Assembly: GCA_030272585.1 (NCBI GenBank)
Contig: BSYQ01000003.1
Span: forward strand, 3,906,001 to 3,970,000
DNA from: Bryopsis sp. KO-2023
Taxonomy: Eukaryota; Chlorophyta; Ulvophyceae; Bryopsidales; Bryopsidaceae
Reading direction: 5' to 3'
DNA: 64,000 nucleotides
A model generated the notes under the pieces. The model saw only the letters and a program-made list of their open reading frames with translations, had not been told where the DNA came from and did no database searches. How positions within the stretch are numbered: position 1 is the first letter of the stretch; every line of letters begins with the position of its first letter. Of this stretch, positions 1 to 9,496 are shown piece after piece. Both the position numbers and the translations under genes were made by a program.

Positions 1-1
1 T

Positions 2-403
2 GTTTTGGAAGGTGTCCAAAAACGAAAACCGATGGCAGAACAGGTCGCGTTCCGATTGGAATTGCCTGATTCGCTTCCTATTCATCCCGTCTTTCATGCT
101 TCTTTACTTAAGAGGTATTGGTCGCATGGAAAGACACAACCTCCTCCGCCACCTGTGGATATACAGGAAGAACTAGAGTATGAGGTAGAAGACCTCCTCG
201 ACTACCGAGAAGTAAAGGTCGGTCGACGAGTAGTTCCGCAATACTTGGTAAAGTGGACGGGATACTCACATGAGCACAACTCTTGGGAGCCTGAAGCGAA
301 TTTGGAGAACGCTCGGGAGCTGGTAGAGCAGTACCAGAAGAGAAAGAAATCAACGTTGATTCCCCCTATTTCGGTACGTCGAAGTAGGCGACTTCGTTCG
401 TGA
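2..403 (+). CDS. Ty3/gypsy polyprotein C-terminus: integrase tail with chromodomain (partial)
   Basis: The frame is open from the window edge to a TGA at 401-403, about 133 residues. The start is off-window. The first part carries the conserved integrase tail sequence around LPIHPVFHASLLKRY. A chromodomain follows at roughly residues 59-110: EVEDLLDYR, then QYLVKWTGY, then NSWEP. The aromatic residues of these segments are those that form a methyl-lysine cage in chromodomains. In chromoviruses this module is thought to steer integration toward heterochromatin marked by histone H3 methylation; that role is family knowledge. The C-terminus ends in a basic SVRRSRRLRS tail. No frame break is visible in the part seen. 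Confidence 0.9.
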   Translation, partial: VLEGVQKRKPMAEQVAFRLELPDSLPIHPVFHASLLKRYWSHGKTQPPPPPVDIQEELEYEVEDLLDYREVKVGRRVVPQYLVKWTGYSHEHNSWEPEANLENARELVEQYQKRKKSTLIPPISVRRSRRLRS

Positions 404-907
404 CTTGTGTGGGGTAATGTTTCTTCATGATCGAGTGTCGATATGAAAAGAGTTCCAGATCTTGTGTACGAGATCAAGTTCTTGTTAAGTGAGGACATGT
501 TTAAGAACATATCTCATTTTCAATGAACTAGTGAACTAAATTGAATTTCTCGCTATATTCTATTTTGAACTCTAGATGGGATCCATTCAAAATGAGAATA
601 TAAATGGAAGTAGATGAAGTTGCGAGACTTCAGTTGATGTACATTGGTTCGCCACCAGTGTAGAGAAGTGTATGGTCTTGGTAGATCCGAGAAGCACTCC
701 GTGTATGAGAAGGACTCGGATGACCTATATCAGAGTAGGGGCTTATTCTGACGAATACACTTATGATAACATCTCCAAGTTATCGAAACACTTTATATAG
801 TTGAATGATAAGAGTTGGGGTTCGTTGTGGGACTCTGTATCATTCTATGGGCTATATAGAAGTGAGGAAAGGAGTCTCCAGGAGGAGACTGATTAGGGGG
901 GGAGGAA

Positions 908-1163
908 TGTTAGGGATGTTAAGAGCTACATCCAATCAGGTCCAGTCATGTACAGTCATGCGTAGTCATGCTGACGTGGACATGTGAGTCAGGTCTAGTC
1001 ATGATGACTAGACCTATGTCGGGTGCCCACCTAGGATGGTTGTCCTAGGTACCATGCGGGGACGCTAGGATCCTTGGGGGTCATGGTATTAATGGGCTTC
1101 AAGGTCATGGACTCATAAGTTTTAGTTTTTAGCTCTTCTTAGACTTGCACCCCCAAGTCTAAC
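908..1163 (+). repeat. 3' LTR of the chromodomain element
   Basis: A 256-bp LTR bounded by TGTTAG and CTAACA, immediately preceded by the purine tract at 895-907. The right boundary coincides with the resumption of a foreign pol frame at 1165. The LTR contains a CCTAGGATGGTTGTCCTAGG dyad near 1031-1050. The matching 5' LTR is not in the window. Confidence 0.75.
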
Positions 1164-1164
1164 A

Positions 1165-3361
1165 TCTGGAGCAGGGCTTCTTCCAGGTGGACGTTTGCGA
1201 TTCGCTCCAGCCCCTCTTCGCGTTTGAAACCGGAGAGGGGGACTACACTTACCTCCGCCTTCCACAGGGATGGAACTGTTCGCCAGGGCTGTTCCACTCC
1301 CGCATCCGGAGCTCTATCCACGGATACCCCGGTCGTAACTTCGTCGACGACCTCATAATCGGCGGAGAAGGCGTCGAAGGCCATGACAGGAACCTGCGAC
1401 GTGTTCTGACCAGGCTCGACGAAATGGGATTACGGATAAACAGGGCAAAGGCGGTCGTCAGACAAAAGGAGGTTACCTACTTGGGGTACACGGTCACGAA
1501 GGGGAGCTACGGCCTTCGACGCTACGTCGACGACCAAGTGCGTCAGTTGCCAGAAATGCGCGACGTCAGGGACGTCCGTCAATTCGTCGGCATGCTTAAT
1601 GTCTGCAGGGGAGTTTGCCCGAATTTCCATAACATCATTCAACCTCTGCTGGAGCTTCCCAAGGGATCGAATCCGAAACTCATGCAACAGTTGGTGGCAG
1701 AAGCATGGAAATCCATACTGACTAATAATGTCAAGTTGGGTAATTCAGATTCTGGAGAGTATAACCTGTTTACAGACTGGTCATCCTCTGGGTGGGGGTA
1801 TGTTCTGTTCAGAGGTACCCCCTCAGAGGGGTGTATCGTCAGCCTCAACAGTCGAAAGTGTGCGGATAAGGGAGGAGAAAAAGTCAGCTCCTATTTGGGG
1901 GAGCTTCAAGCTCTCATATGGGCATTGAAATCGGTTTCACAGGTGGTGGCTGGGGGTCAGCTAACCCTGCACACTGATTCGAACTCAGCAGTGCAAAGGA
2001 TTACGAAGTTAGCACCGAAAGAAGTCGTGGAGGACATCAGAGTGGTGCGTCTCTTGGCTTGGTTGGCAGAGAACTACCCCTCCCCTGGAAGGTTGAGGGT
2101 TCAATTCCTGCCAGGGACATCTAACCCTTGGGCTGATCTCCTGTCTAGATGGTACAGTAGGCCAACACAAACACAAGGGCAGGTGTGTGCACTTGAACCA
2201 CAAGAGATGCAAATCAGTAAAAACACAAGCATGGAATCAGGAGGATCCAACAGATCAACAGAACAGGTGCTGGAGCAGGCTGAGGCAGTGGACTCTAAAG
2301 AGAGTGATTCAGGAAGGTCTGGCATGTCAGGAAACACAGAGTTGGGACATGCATATACAGGAGGCTCAAGGGGAGAGGAGTTGGGCAAGATAGCGGAAGG
2401 GAAAGAGCTGAGCAGAGATCAGCTGGAACGGTTGCACAAGGAGGGACACTGGAGCCCACAAAAATTGCTATGGCTGTGTGCACAACATGGATGGAAGGCT
2501 AATAGAGGAGATCTGGAGGAAATTCAGAGGTACTGCCAGACCTGCCAGAGGGTAGCCCCTAAGAAGGAAAAAGAACTTCTTAGGGGAGCTGGGCATCTAA
2601 CCCACCCTGGTCAAACAGTGGGCATGGACATCATCGGTCCACTACCCTCTGGTAGGTCTGGCCACAATCATATAGTAGTGGTGGTGGACCACCTCTCTCG
2701 TGATTCGATGGTTTGGAAGACAAAGGAGGTGAAGGGGAAACAGGTCAGAGAGTGTTTAGGTGAGTGGATAGCGACTCATGGATCTCCAGACAACCTATTA
2801 TGTGATGGAGCTGCCTACTTCCATTCGAAGGACATGAGAGCATGGTACAAAGACAACCACATTCAGGTTTGGAGGACACCCCCTTATCACCACAGAGCGA
2901 ATGGAGTGGTGGAAAGGAGGAACAGAGCTCTGATTTCTAAAATCAGAGTACTGTTGTTGGATCATGGAGGGTATTGGGATGATTGGCTGCAGAAGGCCAA
3001 CTGGATGGTCTGCAACATGGTGAATAGAACCACTGGATGGCCACCATGCAAAGTGTGGACACTATCAAGCAAGGAGTGGGATAGAATTCAACAGAGATTG
3101 AAGGAAAGCAGAGAAAAGGTGAATGCACAGAAAAAATTGTCTGACTGGAATCATTTTCTGGGAGAGGAGGTCCTTTTATATGATTCAGCAAGGGCTGAAA
3201 AAAAGGATCAGAAATTCAGTGCAAGTTGGAAGGGACCATATAAAATAGTGGAACTGATTTCCCCCAGTCGAGTCAGGATTGAGGAAATCAATGGCAAACT
3301 CAGGAGGGGTAGGAAACCTTTCCTAGAAGTGCACAAATCACAGATCAGGCACTTCTTCTGA
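1165..3361 (+). pseudogene. pol: Retrotransposon pol: RT (5' part displaced), RNase H, integrase
   Basis: About 731 codons stay open to a TGA at 3359-3361. The frame starts in mid reverse transcriptase (LEQGFFQVDV). It then shows the LPQGW block, the catalytic NFVDDL box, and RNase H with TDWSSSGWG, SSYLGEL, HTDSNS and NPWADLLSRW supplying the acidic residues. An integrase zinc finger follows (HKEGH and CQTCQ). The integrase core has D in MDIIGPL, D in LLCDGAAYF and E in GVVERRNRAL. The C-terminus RRGRKPFLEVHKSQIRHFF parallels the end of the 52-kb copy. There is no chromodomain. I call it a pseudogene because the 5' half of the gene is separated by the nested element. If that element were absent the frame could be intact; the missing half is off-window. 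Confidence 0.85.
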
Positions 3362-3562
3362 GTAGAATGGTGGTGATGAGAGAATAGGTAGGACCAGAAG
3401 ACATAGTAAACGGAGGAGAGAAGGTTTCTTTTACATCCGGTGAGGGATGTTTTTTTTCTGATGAAACACAGTGTAGGAGAAGGCTACACTGGTGTGGAAG
3501 TGAGGATATTAGTTTATTCTACCACGAGTAGAACTTTTTCGGAGGTTTGAGGCAGTGAAGCG

Positions 3563-3889
3563 TGTTGGACCGGGTAGAACACAAGTACTGAAAGACAGAC
3601 ATAAGAGCGTCACATCAACAAATTCACACAACGGACACTCATTTCTAATGAAAGTACTACCACACGATTTGACTCTGAGAGCGATGTCAAATCTGTTGAA
3701 TCGACTGGTTAGTGCGGGTGAGAGGCCCCATGGTAGTAGGGGTTTTACGTTAGAAGTACAAGGTATGAGTCAGTGGAGGAAGTGTGAGAGTTGAGTGAGT
3801 CGGGAAGGAAAGTCTGTGAACGGGAGTTCGGGGTTGTCTTTTTGTTGTAAGACTTTTTTTGCGGAAGGCTCGTTCTTCCAGTAACAACA
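3563..3889 (+). repeat. 3' LTR of the second retrotransposon
   Basis: A 327-bp segment begins TGTTGGACCG and ends AGTAACAACA, giving TGTTG/CAACA inverted ends. The left edge is fixed by a preceding GCAGTGAAGCG, which also immediately precedes the 3' LTR of the element at 45798-52494. The right edge is inferred from the terminal dinucleotide only, since the 5' LTR is not available. Confidence 0.6.
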
Positions 3890-3992
3890 GCTGTGTTTTC
3901 CAAACCACCCCGTATCATTCCTAGAAGTGTCCTCTCACCTCAAACACAGCCATCACATCCATCACTCTTCATCCCCCATCTTGTTCCCAGAT

Positions 3993-4589
3993 ATGACTCG
4001 CCGCCTGTGTTCCTTCCCAAGCTTCTTGGTTATGGATCCCCTGCACGAAATTCGGTCACTGAAGAGGGAGAACCGTCGCCTGCATCGTCGCAATGCGCGG
4101 CTACGATTGAGGATATCCACAGCATATGCTCTGTTAAGAGACACGCGGCGGACCTTGCGCAACGCGGACGTCCCATCGTCCCCCTCTGCCAACTCCTCGC
4201 CGTCCTCGAGCACCACCTCTCCCAGCGAAGCCGCTAGGCGTGAAACAATTCAAAGCCTCACGCAACGCGCTAAGGCTTTACTCGCTCGAGTAGATCCTCT
4301 CAGTCCCGAACAAAGCAGCATACCTCTGACCAATGTCGAGACAGCTCCTCGCAGTCCCGAACAAAGACGCACACCTTCAACCGATGTCGAGACAGCTCCT
4401 CCCAGTCCCGAACAAAGCCGCACAGCTTCAACCGATGTGGGCGATCCATCGGAAGTATCATCGCCACCGCCATCACCACCAGCCGATGAGACCCTTGAGG
4501 ACCAGGATTTCTTGTCTCTGTGGGAAACTGATCCCACATCCCCTCCATCATTTCCGGCATTTGTTGAGGAGGAGGCAGTAGAAACCTGA
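3993..4589 (+). CDS. Unrecognised protein with basic coiled-coil and 17-residue repeats
   Basis: An intronless frame of about 198 residues starts at the ATG at 3993 (a second ATG at 4032 is also possible) and ends with TGA at 4587-4589. The N-terminal part is strongly basic and predicted coiled-coil-like (EIRSLKRENRRLHRRNARLR), reminiscent of a leucine-zipper core. The middle holds three copies of a 17-residue unit built on SPEQ...TDVETAP. The tail is acidic (ETLEDQDFLSLWETD). It begins only about 100 bp after the LTR end at 3889, so it could be a host gene that received the transposon downstream of its promoter, or part of an unrecognised repeat. No family was recognised. The repeat phase is kept in frame, which favours coding. 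Confidence 0.45.
   Translation: MTRRLCSFPSFLVMDPLHEIRSLKRENRRLHRRNARLRLRISTAYALLRDTRRTLRNADVPSSPSANSSPSSSTTSPSEAARRETIQSLTQRAKALLARVDPLSPEQSSIPLTNVETAPRSPEQRRTPSTDVETAPPSPEQSRTASTDVGDPSEVSSPPPSPPADETLEDQDFLSLWETDPTSPPSFPAFVEEEAVET
4302..4437 (+). repeat. 51-bp in-frame tandem repeat, about 2.7 copies
   Basis: Units start at 4302, 4353 and 4404, each beginning AGTCCCGAACAAAG. The period is exactly 51 bp, which is 17 codons, so expansion would not break the surrounding reading frame. Confidence 0.85.
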
Positions 4590-4925
4590 TCCAAGGTGGT
4601 GTTCATAGAAGAGGTTTTATTTATGATGTTCCGCCATCAAGGGCGTCTGGTTCTGGATTTGAGTGTTGCTGTGGAGAAAGATGTATCCTTGTACAAGGAG
4701 GAGTGTTGTGGACGGATGGGGGTTGCTCAGCTTTGTGTGCTCGGCCTGGCTGTGGTAGTGTCAGTCAGTCTTAAGCTTTTTTCGATAAGTTGATGCGACC
4801 GGTCTGAAATCAAAGTGGAATTCGCGGTAGGAGAAAAACAATTTTGACAAAAAAAACTGTGTATGGACCATGTACTTTCGATTGTAATAATTGTTTCCTT
4901 GAGTGACTTGTGTCTTCGTCGGAAA
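4590..4925. other. No gene seen
   Basis: The 336 bp between the repeat-bearing ORF and the GCTTGC array show no convincing coding signal. Short frames are open by chance. Confidence 0.5.
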
Positions 4926-5130
4926 TTTGTTGCGTGCGCTTGCGCGCAAGCGTGGCGCAAGCGTGCTTGCAAATCGCTTGCATCGCGCTTGCACTGCAAG
5001 CGCACGCTTGCACCACGCTTGCAAATGCTTGCGCGCAAGCGTTGGATTGCATGACGATTGCGCAGCGCTTGCGCGCAAGCGTTGGATTGCATGACGATTG
5101 CGCAGCGCTTGCGCGCAAGCATTTGCGCTG
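4926..5130. repeat. Array of self-complementary GCTTGC/GCAAGC words
   Basis: More than twenty copies of GCTTGC or its complement GCAAGC are packed in 200 bp, often as the dyad GCTTGCGCGCAAGC. The right part also contains a 40-bp direct duplication (CAAGCGTTGGATTGCATGAC... at about 5036 and 5076). Both strands contain equal numbers of the word, so the array can fold into many alternative hairpins. No terminal inverted repeats or target duplication could be identified at its edges. A related array is at 8106-8336. Confidence 0.85.
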
Positions 5131-5466
5131 ACAGCGACCGCAATCACAACCAAGGTGATGGTTGCGTAATTCCTAATCCAGTCACACTCGCAAATTCAGG
5201 TTATCGAATCGACGACTTCAACGGGATTAGGACTGCGACTGCGTGGCAGGGGTCGCGAAAACCTCGGCACTGGAGCGCCCACCGTCGCGCGCAAACGGGA
5301 CGAGTGTTGCGCCGAAAAAAAAGTCGTGATCGCCTCATCACAATAATCATAGTGAAATCGCAGTTTTTGAATGTGGTACTGATTTGCGGCTGTTGTTTTC
5401 GTTTTTGCTGAGACGTTTGGGTCGGAAGCTTGCACGGCCCTTATTTGACACCTCAACTGCCTGTTC

Positions 5467-6057
5467 TTTAGAGTGCTCTGACCCGGGTGGACAGCGAGGC
5501 CGACGTTGCCCAGCCCAAGGAGGAAATTCGGGAAATCCCGGATCAACTTGCCACGAAAAACGCATTGGCAGAGCGGCGCGCCCTTCGTAGAGCAAGAAGG
5601 GGAAGGGAGGAGGGACTGGCTGGTAGACTTTGCGAATCTGTTCCGGGAAAGAAATGGAGAAATATCTGACATTCGAAGAGAATTAAAATCTGTTCTCTTT
5701 TCTTTCACAGGCTGGTCTGTGAGTCCCAAGCTTATGGTGCTGAGTGAGTCGAAATTGTTTGAGCTGTCGAAGGTGAACTCGGACGTCTTTGGAAACGGCC
5801 CCGTCGCCCAGAAAATCGTCTCCGAAGATGGCGAGGGACCCAGCGATGCAAACGCTCAGCAGGCCGACCCACCACAAACGACGAAAACATCGATAACGCG
5901 ACGGTGTCCAGCTCGGATGACGATCAGGTGTTGGCATGGGACGCCTTGGAAAGAAAGAACGCACTCCGAGAGGCTGATGTCTTTTTGTTTTCTTTTAAAG
6001 AAAATGAAAAAGCATTTCTTGCTTTTCTTTTTCCAGTCAAGAGTTGAAAACGGTTAG
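5467..6057 (+). CDS. Candidate upstream exons of the PIN-domain gene (frames unresolved)
   Basis: Two coding-like stretches are visible but were not assembled with confidence. One, after the acceptor CTGTTCTTTAG at about 5472, reads SALTRVDSEADVAQPKEE and is rich in Ala, Glu and Arg. The other, around 5710-5990, reads GWSVSPKLMVLSESKLFEL in one frame and SSSDDDQVLAWDALERKNAL in another. A frame open from 5506 to 6057 also spans the region. The phrases KNALAERRAL and ERKNALREAD look alike, which suggests related heptad-like segments. The position just upstream of the PIN exon suggests the same gene. Confidence 0.3.
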
Positions 6058-6569
6058 AGTGGAAGTGTTTTTTTCCCAAATACAAATGAAATTTGTCTTG
6101 GAGGATGGAATAAAAAAGCCACCTCGTAATAATCACTCTGACGATGGAAACGAGAATCAGATGGTCATGTTCTCGAAGCTGTCAAGGTGTGGGATACGAT
6201 GGGCCACGGCGATATCAGTCTGAAGCTGATCAGAAATGGATCCCTGGACATTGTCAAGGGTGGAACTGCGATCTTCTAACAGAATAGTAGAGGTGTGCTG
6301 ATGTGCCTTATATTTTTGTTCTAACCAGAGGAAGAAATGTAATTGGATCAAGACGTGTCCTGTTTTTTTACAGGGAAACGAACACTGCACTGCGCTTGAT
6401 CCTTAATCAGAGGCTCCGGTGCTGATGGTAGGTTGGTCAAGCAGCTGGGACCTAAAGAAATAAACAAAAATTCCTGATAAAATTACTCATAAACAATAGT
6501 TTAAAGAACAATTGTAGCAAATAAAATCCAGAAAAATAGAGAGTATATCTTTTTTTCCTCCCAAGCAGC

Positions 6570-7516
6570 AAAGACGTCATGGACCAAATCGAGGGCTCCT
6601 GAGCCCAGACTGGTGCAACCCATTCCATTGAGATCGTCCCCCCCCAGCGGCCCGCTGCTGATTTTCTGTGACACCAGCGCTCTGCTGGGGCTCATCGGAA
6701 TTTCCCGCAAGGGCCAGAGATCCGTGGTGTTCACCTTCGATTGGCTGCAAAAGTTGTGCATGAAATCTGTATTCGGAAAGAACCTGCCAGCGAACGAGCG
6801 AGTGTTCTTTGTCCTCTGTGACAGTGTTGCGAAGCAGCTGGATGGCTTGAAAGAGCAAAATCCTTATGTCGGCCATTCCATCAGAAAGCTCAGTATGGCC
6901 CTGGAGGTGAGTGTGGCCTGGACATACTTCTCCTGTTGAAAAGATGTGCTCCAAATTTCGGTTGAAAATCCAACCCATTGAAATGCCCATTTCTGTGAAG
7001 CCTATTGAAACCATACGGGAATCTTACTGGTAGAATCAGGGGTGCATGCACCTCCATCTTATAGATGCCGGGGTCTTGACAGTTTCAGGATGTCTGCGTT
7101 CCATGGACGAGCATCAGTTTCTATCAAATGCTAATCAATGGACTGGTCGGTGTCGGCAACTGTCTTCCAACTTTGCAGTAGTTTTGGTGGAATTTGGATC
7201 AATAGTTGCTGTATGTGTGCTGATGATGATTTCGTGACTGTGTTGGGGGGCCATGCCATGGCCATGCCATGGCTCTCACCCTCAGTGAGGGTGAGAGAAT
7301 GGTGGTCGACAGGAACGCAATTTTGAGGAGACTTCGGAAGAGAGTGGGGTCACTCCCTCCGGGCCATCTTATGCTGTGAGCGAGGCTGAATCCATGGCAA
7401 CTTCAGTGGATTTGGATGCATGCGAAGTGACTGAGAATGAACTGGTGCCCCTCGTTCGTGCAAAGTTGACGGAATGGGAGGGGCTTGTGAAGTCATACCA
7501 AAATTCGATGTGTTAA
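6570..7516 (+). CDS. Probable PIN-domain protein, C-terminal exons
   Basis: The exon of about 6570-6909 encodes SGPLLIFCDTSALLGLIG, then VVFTFDWLQKL, then RVFFVLCDSVAKQLDGLKEQ. An Asp after a hydrophobic strand at the start, and a strand leading into a D...L-GLK segment, match the N-terminal half of PIN ribonuclease domains (family knowledge). The exon ends CTGGAG before a strong GTGAGT donor. Tentative further exons are 7089-7145 (after TTTCAG) and 7328-7516 (acidic, ending NSMC and TAA); their phases agree. PIN domains cleave RNA in decay or processing, with clustered acidic residues binding metal. Only the first catalytic Asp is clear here. Upstream exons are uncertain. Confidence 0.5.
7251..7297. 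repeat. Tandem 11-mer plus perfect hairpin in an intron
   Basis: Two adjacent copies of the self-complementary 11-mer CCATGCCATGG (7251-7261, 7262-7272) are followed by a perfect dyad. Its 12-bp arms, CTCTCACCCTCA and TGAGGGTGAGAG (7273-7284 and 7286-7297), have a one-base spacer. It lies in the proposed last intron of the PIN gene. Confidence 0.8.
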
Positions 7517-7965
7517 GAATGCAGCCCATGGTCTTCATTTGGTTAATTTTGTATGGGTGTTAGGGTGCTGGTACTCGTCCCCAAAATTCTTTTTCAAAGT
7601 GAAACAATAGCGTCAAAGCAAAGTGCTAACGTTTGTGAAACCATGTAGGAGAGGAGAGGCTGGTTGGTTTTCACACGTTTGGTTTGATTCTCAGAACAGA
7701 TTCTGATTTGTTTGGTCAGATCCAAGGAAGATTGACAGGGTTCGACAATGGGCTATGAAAGAATACATACAATATTGGAAACGCCAACTTTGATGACTGC
7801 TTGGCTCTTTATGAAGCTGCTTGACGACAGAGGTGGGAACAGGTGGCACAACAGGTGGAACTGGACTATGTGCTTTGTGCATTTTTCAAAAGGCATTATG
7901 AGATCCAGATGTTTCTGAGACCAGACTGCAGACATGTGAGGCAATTCCTGGATTGGATTGAATTC

Positions 7966-8013
7966 ATACGTGGGCTGCTGGTCGCTGTGCTCGGGTTCAA
8001 ATCCCGAGAGCCC
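7966..8013 (+). repeat. tRNA-like T-arm fragment with a box B
   Basis: CTCGG-GTTCAAA-TCCCGAG folds as a perfect T-stem-loop and contains a near-consensus RNA polymerase III box B (GGTTCAAATCC). The 5' half of a tRNA and a box A are not recognisable, so this is not a functional tRNA gene. It sits about 95 bp before a palindromic word array, as similar fragments do near 48.6-48.8 and 63.4 kb. Confidence 0.5.
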
Positions 8014-8105
8014 TATAAATAGAACGCCTCGAGACTGGCCTGGCGTTGCCGGCAAATGAGACCGGTGAATCAGCTCACATGAGTCATTAAAGTGAGTCAC
8101 GAGCC

Positions 8106-8336
8106 CGACCCCCTTCGCTTGCGCCTCGCTTGCATCGCGCTTGCGCAGCGCTTGCATCGCGCTTGCGCCGTGCTTGCGGTGCAATCGCAATGCAAGCGAT
8201 TTGCAAGCACGCTTGCGAATCGCTTGCATTCCGCTTGCGCATCGCTTGCGCGCAATCGTACTGCAAGCGCACGCTTGCCCTTTACATTGCGCGCAAGCGA
8301 CAGTCGCAAGCGTATTGCAAGCGCAGCGCAAGCGCA
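8106..8336. repeat. Second array of GCTTGC/GCAAGC words
   Basis: About 230 bp are dominated by GCTTGC and GCAAGC. The left half carries mostly the direct word (GCTTGCGCCTCGCTTGC...) and the right half mostly its complement, so the array as a whole can fold back on itself. It shares the word with the array at 4926-5130 but no longer sequence. It ends about 50 bp before the terminal inverted repeat of the element at 8388-9494. Confidence 0.85.
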
Positions 8337-8387
8337 ACAAAATTCCGACGTTGGGTCCACCCTGATCACCACGACACTGGCACAATA

Positions 8388-9494
8388 CAGTCGGGTCACG
8401 CAATACCGCCGGTGTGTGTCAGCTCAAAAAAACCGGCGGTATATCGAGTACGGCGGTATTCACATTATACGTCAAAAAGGACACAAAAGTCTAATCGAAT
8501 GAAATCGCTGGCAAGCAAATTCGCAGCCGTAGCCATGCCTCCAAAGCGAAAACGTTTGAACTTACAGCAAGCGATTCTGAAGAAGAGTTTCCAGAAGAAA
8601 AAGCAAATGACGTTGGAAGATGTAGGGTTCTTTGTTGTGTTCTTTTCAAGAAAGTGAGCTTACATTTCTGTGGTGTAATGACCAGTTGTAGTGTAAGGAG
8701 GTTCTCGGGATATCTCACAGTACAACTCTCGTGACCAAAAAGTTGCCAATAAGAGAGTATTTTTTTATCCCAAATTTTTAGGTAACCACTTTCTAAAACG
8801 CCTCGAAATTTTAACTGTAGTATGTTAAAAACATTGCACAGCCACCATCAAAGTTTCGTTTCGATTGCCTGCGTAAATTGTGAGTAATCGACGAATCGTG
8901 ACTTAATTCAGGCGAAAAATCGTCTGAATCGTCGATTTTTCGCCTGTAATTCGTGTCTGTTGCCGCCGTGCTGGGTATTTTTGAAGTGCGCTAATTTATT
9001 TGAGAGAACCACGACCCCGTGGGCATGTTTTTGAGTGCAATGTAATTGAGGAAGTGGATGAAAGATGAGGCTAGATTTGTCCAACCAACAGCAAAAGATT
9101 GGACAAATCCAGGCCCCTAACAAACACACCCCAAATAATCCAAAAATCACAACAATTTGAAGAAGTGTTGGAAAACACTTGAAAAAACTGCTAACAAATT
9201 TTCAAATCGAAAGACATCGATTCAAGTCCTCTTTTGATGCAATGACTGGAACAATGATTTTGCGTGTCCGAAATCAGACGATTTTGGTCACGACAGTTGC
9301 ACAACTGGTCTAATGGAAGATTTTTGGTGTTTTTGAAGTTGTTTTCCTATGGTTTCACACCTCTGTCCTAGTTCTACAGTCTCTCAGCCACATCTAGGAT
9401 CACATTGAAGGTGTGCCAAGATTTTCTCAGTTTCAAACCGGCGTTATATCGAGTACGGCGCTATTCAAAGCGGCGGTATTGGGTGACCCGACTG
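8388..9494 (+). mobile_element. Internally deleted pogo/Tc1-mariner-like DNA transposon
   Basis: A 1107-bp element is flanked by TA on both sides (8386-8387, 9495-9496). Terminal inverted repeats begin CAGTCGGGTCAC and continue to CAATACCGCCG, 24 bp with one mismatch. Just inside each end is a 33-bp motif (CCGGCGGTATATCGAGTACG...) present in the same orientation at both ends with two differences. A degraded frame at 8534 starts MPPKRKRLNLQQ, which resembles the N-terminus of pogo/CENP-B-type transposases (family knowledge). The TA target and the CAGT start support Tc1/mariner/pogo. A 14-bp perfect hairpin (CAGGCGAAAAATCG) lies near 8910-8944. No full transposase is present. Confidence 0.8.
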
Positions 9495-9496
9495 TA

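Larger units (their letters stand above)
1..1163 (+). mobile_element. 3' end of a chromodomain Ty3/gypsy LTR retrotransposon
   Basis: The window opens inside an LTR retrotransposon. It shows the integrase C-terminus with a chromodomain (to 403), about 500 bp of untranslated tail, a purine tract at 895-907 (A, G run, AGGAA) and a 3' LTR at 908-1163. The LTR starts TGTTAG and ends CTAACA, a perfect short inverted repeat. Directly after it, at 1165, a different reverse-transcriptase reading frame resumes in mid-domain, so this element is inserted in another one. Its 5' half is outside the window, so target duplication and LTR identity cannot be tested. Confidence 0.85.
1164..3889 (+). mobile_element. 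Second LTR retrotransposon, interrupted at 1163, 3' part
   Basis: This is the 3' part of an LTR retrotransposon related to, but clearly diverged from, the one at 45798-52494. The pol frame is continuous from the junction to 3361. A tail of about 200 bp follows, then a sequence ending GGCAGTGAAGCG and an LTR at 3563-3889 (TGTTG...CAACA). Gag, protease and the start of reverse transcriptase must lie left of the chromodomain element, beyond the window. No stop codon interrupts the pol portion seen, so apart from the insertion it looks fairly young. Confidence 0.8.

Noticed and set aside
4926..5130. CRISPR array
   Set aside because: The hexamers are irregularly spaced with no constant repeat-spacer unit, and the genome is eukaryotic.
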